Part shown: in pieces, positions 60,533 to 64,000 of the stretch
Layout: every line of letters starts with the position of its first letter
Position numbering within the stretch: the first letter of the stretch is position 1
Assembly: GCA_017302135.1 (NCBI GenBank)
Contig: JAFLDZ010000017.1
Span: 1-64,000 of the forward strand
Reading direction: 5' to 3'
DNA from: Lysobacterales bacterium
Lineage (GTDB): Bacteria; Pseudomonadota; Gammaproteobacteria; Xanthomonadales; Xanthomonadaceae
DNA length: 64,000 bases
Notes under the pieces: generated by a model
What the model saw: only the letters and a program-made list of their open reading frames with translations
What the model was told of the DNA's origin: nothing
Databases searched by the model: none
Program-made: the position numbers and the translations under genes

Positions 60533-61523
60533 TTCTGCGTTCTCGATGGCGGCGCTCACCGCCGCGATCAATCTCATCCCCAACCGCTATGGCCGCCTGC
60601 AGGAACTGGGCCTGTTTCCCGACAAGCCGGTGCGCCTGCGTCAGCTGCTCGTCGAAGAGCGCGCGGGCGTATTGACCCTGCTGCCGACCCGCCCGCCCGG
60701 TGCGCCGGGCACGGTCAGTGCCAGCGCCAAACGCCGCATGCGCTCGTTCGTGGTCCCGCACATCCCGCATGACGACGTGATCCTGCCCGAGGACGTCAAT
60801 GGCCTGCGCGCCTTCGGCTCGGAGACTGAACTCGAATCGGTCGCCAGCGTCGTCGCCGAACGCCTGGAGACGATGCGCAACAAGCACGCGATCACCCTCG
60901 AGCACCTGCGCATGGGTGCGCTCAAGGGCCAGATCCTCGATGCCGACGGCAGCATTCTCTACGACCTCTTCGAGGAGTTCCGGATCGCGCAGCAGACCGT
61001 CGTCTTCGAGATCGACGACCCGAACAATGGCACCGACGTCAAACAGAAGTGCATCGAGACCCTCGCGCTGATCGAGGAAGGCCTGCTCGGCGAGTTCATG
61101 ACCGGCGCGCGCGTGCTGTGCTCGCAGGAGTTCTTCGCCGCGCTCACCTCACACAAGGATGTCAAAACCGCCTACGCGCAGTGGCAGCAGGGCGCGGTGC
61201 TGATCAACGACGTGCGCAAGGGCTTCAACTTCGGCGGACTGGTGTTCGAGGAGTATCGCGGCAAGGCGTCCGACCTCGACGGCACCGTTCGGCGTTTCAT
61301 CGCGCCGGGTGAAGCGCATGCGTTTCCACTCGGCACGATCAACAGTTTTGCGACCCACAATGCCCCGGCGGATTTCAACGAGACGGTCAACACCCTCGGA
61401 CAGCCGCTGTACGCCAAGCAGGAACCGCGCAAGTTCGAGCGCGGCACCGACCTGCACACCCAGTCCAACCCGCTGCCGCTGTGTCTGCGCCCCAGCGTGC
61501 TGGTGAAGCTCTCGATCAACTGA
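60513..61523 (+). CDS. major capsid protein (gpE-like)
   Basis: A 336-residue HK97-fold capsid protein of the lambda gpE family: 'PNRYGRLQELGLFPDKPVRL', 'LPTRPPGAPGT', 'LEHLRMGALKGQILDADGSI', 'VLCSQEFFAALTSHKDVKTA' and 'FVVPHIPHDDVI'. The ATG at 60513 lies within the gpD gene; no better later start fits the N-terminal pattern. Full length. Confidence 0.93.
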   Translation: MLNPFSNSAFSMAALTAAINLIPNRYGRLQELGLFPDKPVRLRQLLVEERAGVLTLLPTRPPGAPGTVSASAKRRMRSFVVPHIPHDDVILPEDVNGLRAFGSETELESVASVVAERLETMRNKHAITLEHLRMGALKGQILDADGSILYDLFEEFRIAQQTVVFEIDDPNNGTDVKQKCIETLALIEEGLLGEFMTGARVLCSQEFFAALTSHKDVKTAYAQWQQGAVLINDVRKGFNFGGLVFEEYRGKASDLDGTVRRFIAPGEAHAFPLGTINSFATHNAPADFNETVNTLGQPLYAKQEPRKFERGTDLHTQSNPLPLCLRPSVLVKLSIN

Positions 61524-61532
61524 GTCACGACC

Positions 61533-62054
61533 ATGACCAATACCGAAAAGCTGGCGCCGCAGCCGGCGGGGGACCGCTTTGCCCGCGCGATCGAACGCGT
61601 GCTCGAACATGAAGGTGGCGATGCGGACGATCCGCGCGATCCCGGCGGCAAGACGCGCTGGGGCATCAGCCAGCGCGCCTATCCGTTCCTGGACCTGTCC
61701 ACGCTCACCCGCGAGGCGGCGATCGCGCTGTATCGCCGCGATGCGTGGACGCCGATCCGTGGCGATGCGCTGCCGGAGGCCATTGCCTTCCAGGTGCTCG
61801 ACGCGGCCGTGAACCACGGCGTCCTGCGCGCGGTGGGCTGGCTGCAGCAGGCGCTGGGCGTGCGGGTCGATGGCGTCGTCGGGCCGCTCACGCGCGCGGC
61901 TGCGAGCGATGCCGATCCCGTCGCCCTGATCCTGGCCTACAACGCGGCGCGGCTGGACTTCTACGTGCGGCTTCAGACGTTTCCGACGTTCGGTCGCGGC
62001 TGGACACGGCGCATTGCGGCCAACCTGCGCTTTGCGGCGCAAGACCTCGCATGA
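61533..62054 (+). CDS. GH108 endolysin (N-acetylmuramidase)
   Basis: A 173-residue lysozyme-like protein: 'RVLEHEGGDADDPRDPGGKT' and 'RWGISQRAYP' with the catalytic Glu in the EGG motif (Glu27), then a C-terminal peptidoglycan-binding-like region 'WLQQALGVRVDGVVGPLTRA'. No signal peptide, so it needs a holin or SAR-type release; none is visible. Its place between capsid and head-tail genes is unusual because lysis genes usually lie elsewhere. Confidence 0.85.
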   Translation: MTNTEKLAPQPAGDRFARAIERVLEHEGGDADDPRDPGGKTRWGISQRAYPFLDLSTLTREAAIALYRRDAWTPIRGDALPEAIAFQVLDAAVNHGVLRAVGWLQQALGVRVDGVVGPLTRAAASDADPVALILAYNAARLDFYVRLQTFPTFGRGWTRRIAANLRFAAQDLA

Positions 62055-62353
62055 GCCGGAGTGATCCCGCCTTCGAGGCCGCACACGACACCTTGTTCGC
62101 GGTGTTCGGCGAGCCTGCACAAGTGCGCCGCAAGCGCAGTCGGACCGTGCCGGTGCGCGTGGTCGTCACCTACAACGTGCGCGAGCTAGGCGACTACAGC
62201 CAAGGCTTGTCGCGGGTAACCACGGTGAAATTCCTCAACACCGAATGGCGACCGCGCGCGGGCGACCGATTGCAACTGCCCGCAGGCGCGTTCCTGATCG
62301 AACGCATCGTCGTTGACGACGGCATCGTGACCGAAACGGTGCTGCATGGCTGA
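62051..62353 (+). CDS. putative head-tail joining protein (gpFII-like)
   Basis: A 100-residue beta-rich protein: 'SRTVPVRVVVTYNVRELGDY', 'TVKFLNTEWRPRAGDRLQLP' and 'GAFLIERIVVDDGIVTETVL'. Overlaps the endolysin stop (ATGA) and the next gene. Size, fold pattern and position match head-tail connector proteins such as gpFII. Identification rests mostly on position. Confidence 0.6.
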   Translation: MSRSDPAFEAAHDTLFAVFGEPAQVRRKRSRTVPVRVVVTYNVRELGDYSQGLSRVTTVKFLNTEWRPRAGDRLQLPAGAFLIERIVVDDGIVTETVLHG

Positions 62354-62786
62354 GACGCCGATTCCGTGGGCGATCCTCGAATTGGTCAAGACGCGGCTGG
62401 GCACGCTGCGCAAGGCGAACGGTTATCGCACAGATGCCGGCCGCGATGCGCGCCTGGAACCGTCACCGTTCGATCCGAACGATGCGCCGCGACTGACGCT
62501 GTATCCGTTGACGACGCTCTACCCCGACGATGCGCGCAGTGTTGGCGAGCGCGGCTACACCTTCGTCGTCGAGGCGCTGGTGCCGGTGCGCCTGGACAAC
62601 GCACAGCAGCGCATCGTCGAGACCATCGCCGATATCGAAGACGCGCTCGACGGCTTCATGCAGGCACCACTTGCACTGCCGCTGCAGTTCCAGGAATCGG
62701 TGCTGCTGGATCGTCCCGATGGCGTCGCCGCGATGGCGGGACAGGTGATGTTCGGCACACGGTATCGACGCAGTGGTGGTGCATGA
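62346..62786 (+). CDS. minor tail / tail-terminator-like protein (gpU-like)
   Basis: A 146-residue protein, overlapping the previous gene by 8 nt. 'IPWAILELVKTRLGTLRKAN', 'LYPLTTLYPDDARSVGERGY', 'TFVVEALVPVRLDNAQQRIV' and 'IADIEDALDGFMQAP'. The length and the alternating beta/alpha pattern resemble gpU/gpZ-region tail completion proteins. Position-supported call. Confidence 0.55.
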   Translation: MAETPIPWAILELVKTRLGTLRKANGYRTDAGRDARLEPSPFDPNDAPRLTLYPLTTLYPDDARSVGERGYTFVVEALVPVRLDNAQQRIVETIADIEDALDGFMQAPLALPLQFQESVLLDRPDGVAAMAGQVMFGTRYRRSGGA

Positions 62787-62818
62787 CGACGACCGTCGGT
62801 CATCGCCTTCGCGTGGGC

Positions 62819-63109
62819 TCAGCGCTCTGCGGGCGGCCACAGTCGCGCGACATGCACCAGCGCCAGAATCCAGATCGTTTGCGCATCCACATCGACGTCG
62901 TAGACCAGTCGGTAGTTCTCGTGCGGAATCAGTTCGCGCGTGCCCGGCACGCTGCCGGCGCGGCCCATCATCGGGAATCGCACCAGCGCCGCCGCTGCGT
63001 CACTGAATCGTTGATCCAGTTCCACCGCCGCCATCGGCGCTTCGTTGCACACGTACTCGAAGATCGCCAGACGGTCCTGACGCGCCGATGCGCTCCAGCG
63101 CACCTTCAC
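62819..63109 (-). CDS. RelE/ParE family toxin
   Basis: A 96-residue ParE/RelE-fold toxin: 'MKVRWSASARQDRLAIFEYV', 'ALVRFPMMGRAGSVPGTREL' and 'YRLVYDVDVDAQTIWILALV' with 'HVARLWPP' end. Start overlaps the antitoxin stop (ATGA, 63106-63109). ParE-type toxins poison gyrase; RelE-type cleave mRNA; the sequence does not discriminate well. It runs against the tail genes, a moron-like insertion in the prophage. Confidence 0.88.
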   Translation of the reverse strand: MKVRWSASARQDRLAIFEYVCNEAPMAAVELDQRFSDAAAALVRFPMMGRAGSVPGTRELIPHENYRLVYDVDVDAQTIWILALVHVARLWPPAER

Positions 63110-63396
63110 TGATGCTGATCTGCCGTGCGCAGCAAAGCATCACGGCGCGCCGAAAACTCCGCCTCGACCGTTTCGTTCGACGCATGCCTGCCTTCGGCGA
63201 TCTGCGCGCGGGCGATATCGACCTTGTCCTGCAGGAAGGCGTCGTAGGTCTGCCGCTGCTGCTGGCTGCGGATGTACTCGCGCATCAACTCACGCACGAC
63301 CTGCGAGGCGGGTCGGTCCTCGGCCTGCGTGGCGGCCATGAAGGCGTCCCGCAGGTCCGCCTCCAACTTCATTGTGAACACGGTTGCCTTGGCCAC
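63106..63396 (-). CDS. ParD/RHH-like antitoxin
   Basis: A 96-residue antitoxin: N-terminal RHH pattern 'TVFTMKLEADLRDAFMAATQ' and 'DRPASQVVRELMREYIRSQQ', then a helical toxin-binding tail. It is encoded before the toxin and coupled by ATGA. A TGATA-N7-TATCA dyad upstream is a likely autoregulatory operator. Together the pair stabilises the prophage. Confidence 0.85.
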   Translation of the reverse strand: MAKATVFTMKLEADLRDAFMAATQAEDRPASQVVRELMREYIRSQQQRQTYDAFLQDKVDIARAQIAEGRHASNETVEAEFSARRDALLRTADQHQ

Positions 63397-63421
63397 GGCC
63401 GGGCTCCAAAAGGTACTGACG

Positions 63422-63438
63422 TGATATGCACATTATCA
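63422..63438. promoter_or_regulatory. Putative toxin-antitoxin operator
   Basis: TGATA (63422-63426), 7 nt, TATCA (63434-63438), 26 nt upstream of the antitoxin start and within the divergent tail-gene upstream region. Typical size and place for an RHH antitoxin operator. Confidence 0.4.
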
Positions 63439-63451
63439 TGACGAGGCGGCC

Positions 63452-64000
63452 ATGAGTGCCGAGCGCCTGACCTCCGGCGGCGGTGCGCGCCTGCTGCACG
63501 CGGACCTCGACAGTGTCCTGTCCGCCTCCCGCAACTTCAGTGCGCTGGCCTCGCGCCTGCCGACCCTGCACACCCGTGCGATCGGCACTCTGCGGCGCCG
63601 TCTGCCGGTGCAAGCCCGCCGCGATATCCAGGCCGAGTACCAAGTCGGTGCGCGTCGCCTCACGCAAGACCTGCAGGCCCGGCCGACTGAGGACGGCCTG
63701 CGCCTGGTCGGCCGCTTCCGTGGGATCGGCTTGCGGAATTTCGCGGCACGTCAGACCCGGCGCGGCGTCACCGCCGCCGTTCTGCGCGGCAAACGCAGCC
63801 TCCGCGAACACGCCTTCCTAGGCGTGGGCGTGAACCGGAACGCGCAGGTGTTCCGCCGTGAAGGCGTCAAGCGCGAGATGCAGCAGGGCCGCTATGCCGG
63901 CAAACGACGCCAGCCGCTCGTCGCCGAGTACGGCGCCACCGCCGCACAAATGCTCGCCAAGGGCCGCCGCCCCGAACGCCTGATCGACTACGCGCGCGGC
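63452..64000 (+). CDS. phage minor tail protein (gpZ-like), partial
   Basis: An open frame of at least 183 codons running off the right edge. The protein is basic: 'LPTLHTRAIGTLRRRLPVQA', 'RRDIQAEYQV', 'RLVGRFRGIGLRNFAARQTR' and 'KRQPLVAEYGATAAQMLAKG'-like repeats of Arg. It follows the tail module as gpZ does in lambda. Start ATG 63452 lies after GAGGCGGCC; the toxin-antitoxin pair separates it from the other tail genes. Confidence 0.65.
   Translation, partial: MSAERLTSGGGARLLHADLDSVLSASRNFSALASRLPTLHTRAIGTLRRRLPVQARRDIQAEYQVGARRLTQDLQARPTEDGLRLVGRFRGIGLRNFAARQTRRGVTAAVLRGKRSLREHAFLGVGVNRNAQVFRREGVKREMQQGRYAGKRRQPLVAEYGATAAQMLAKGRRPERLIDYARG

Noticed and set aside
58670..60583. 637-codon minus-strand frame opposite the protease/scaffold genes
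   Set aside because: Gly/Arg-rich shadow with no start-site or domain support.
1..64000. CRISPR array
   Set aside because: No series of repeats with 25-45 nt unique spacers; the repeated 8-10-mers are too short and closely spaced.

Overview
The window looks like a large accessory region of a GC-rich gammaproteobacterium, most likely a member of the Xanthomonadaceae (Lysobacter/Luteimonas/Stenotrophomonas-like). The clearest clue is a type IV secretion effector that ends in a Gln-rich XVIPCD-type tail (41147-44005), a signal confined to Xanthomonadales-type systems. No ribosomal, tRNA or central-metabolism gene is present; nearly everything is mobile, metal-resistance, defence or phage material.

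Layout. (1) 1-4426: the end of an integrative element: several very small ORFs, then a tightly overlapping module of a short protein, a DUF2924 protein, a large serine recombinase and its downstream partner. (2) 4505-24255: a metal-resistance island with two outward-facing RND operons. A copper/silver set on the plus strand (CopL-like, TolC, CusB-like with two metal-binding domains, CusA-like, CusF-like) faces a Czc-type set on the minus strand (CzcI-like, TolC, CzcB, CzcA, two PII-like proteins). Between them lie a CadR/PbrR-type regulator with its 19-bp-spacer promoter, a PbrT-like cytochrome c/FTR1 permease, a CDF exporter, a P1B-4 ATPase and YnfA. (3) 25033-31974: a compact, lower-GC operon of a ribbon-helix-helix protein, a NADAR enzyme, a tandem SIS + HAD protein, a phosphoribosyltransferase-like protein, an ATPase and an unknown protein. 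This is my best candidate for an undescribed conflict or stress system. (4) 32026-36176: a membrane protein, an XRE regulator, two linked unknown genes (one with a zinc ribbon) and a decayed dnaE2 tail. (5) 36177-44445: an Avs-like STAND NTPase with an N-terminal nuclease-like domain, then an interbacterial toxin/immunity pair. (6) 44527-64000: a lambda-like prophage running off the right edge, with early HTH genes, a P4-type primase, three DNA methyltransferases, DUF3489, terminase, gpW, portal, protease/scaffold, gpD, gpE, an endolysin, head-tail genes, a toxin-antitoxin pair and a tail gene.

The most unusual sequence-level signals are: (a) a C5 methyltransferase gene whose +1 frame is open for 346 codons and also reads as methyltransferase-like protein; (b) a bipartite element, CGCTTGGCTT-N7-GAACAGCGCGTTCAT, present upstream of two genes at the left end and of the prophage DUF3489 gene 54 kb away; (c) three repeat or hairpin arrays in prophage intergenic regions that look like operators or replication/packaging sites. 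All family names come from motif recognition without a database search.
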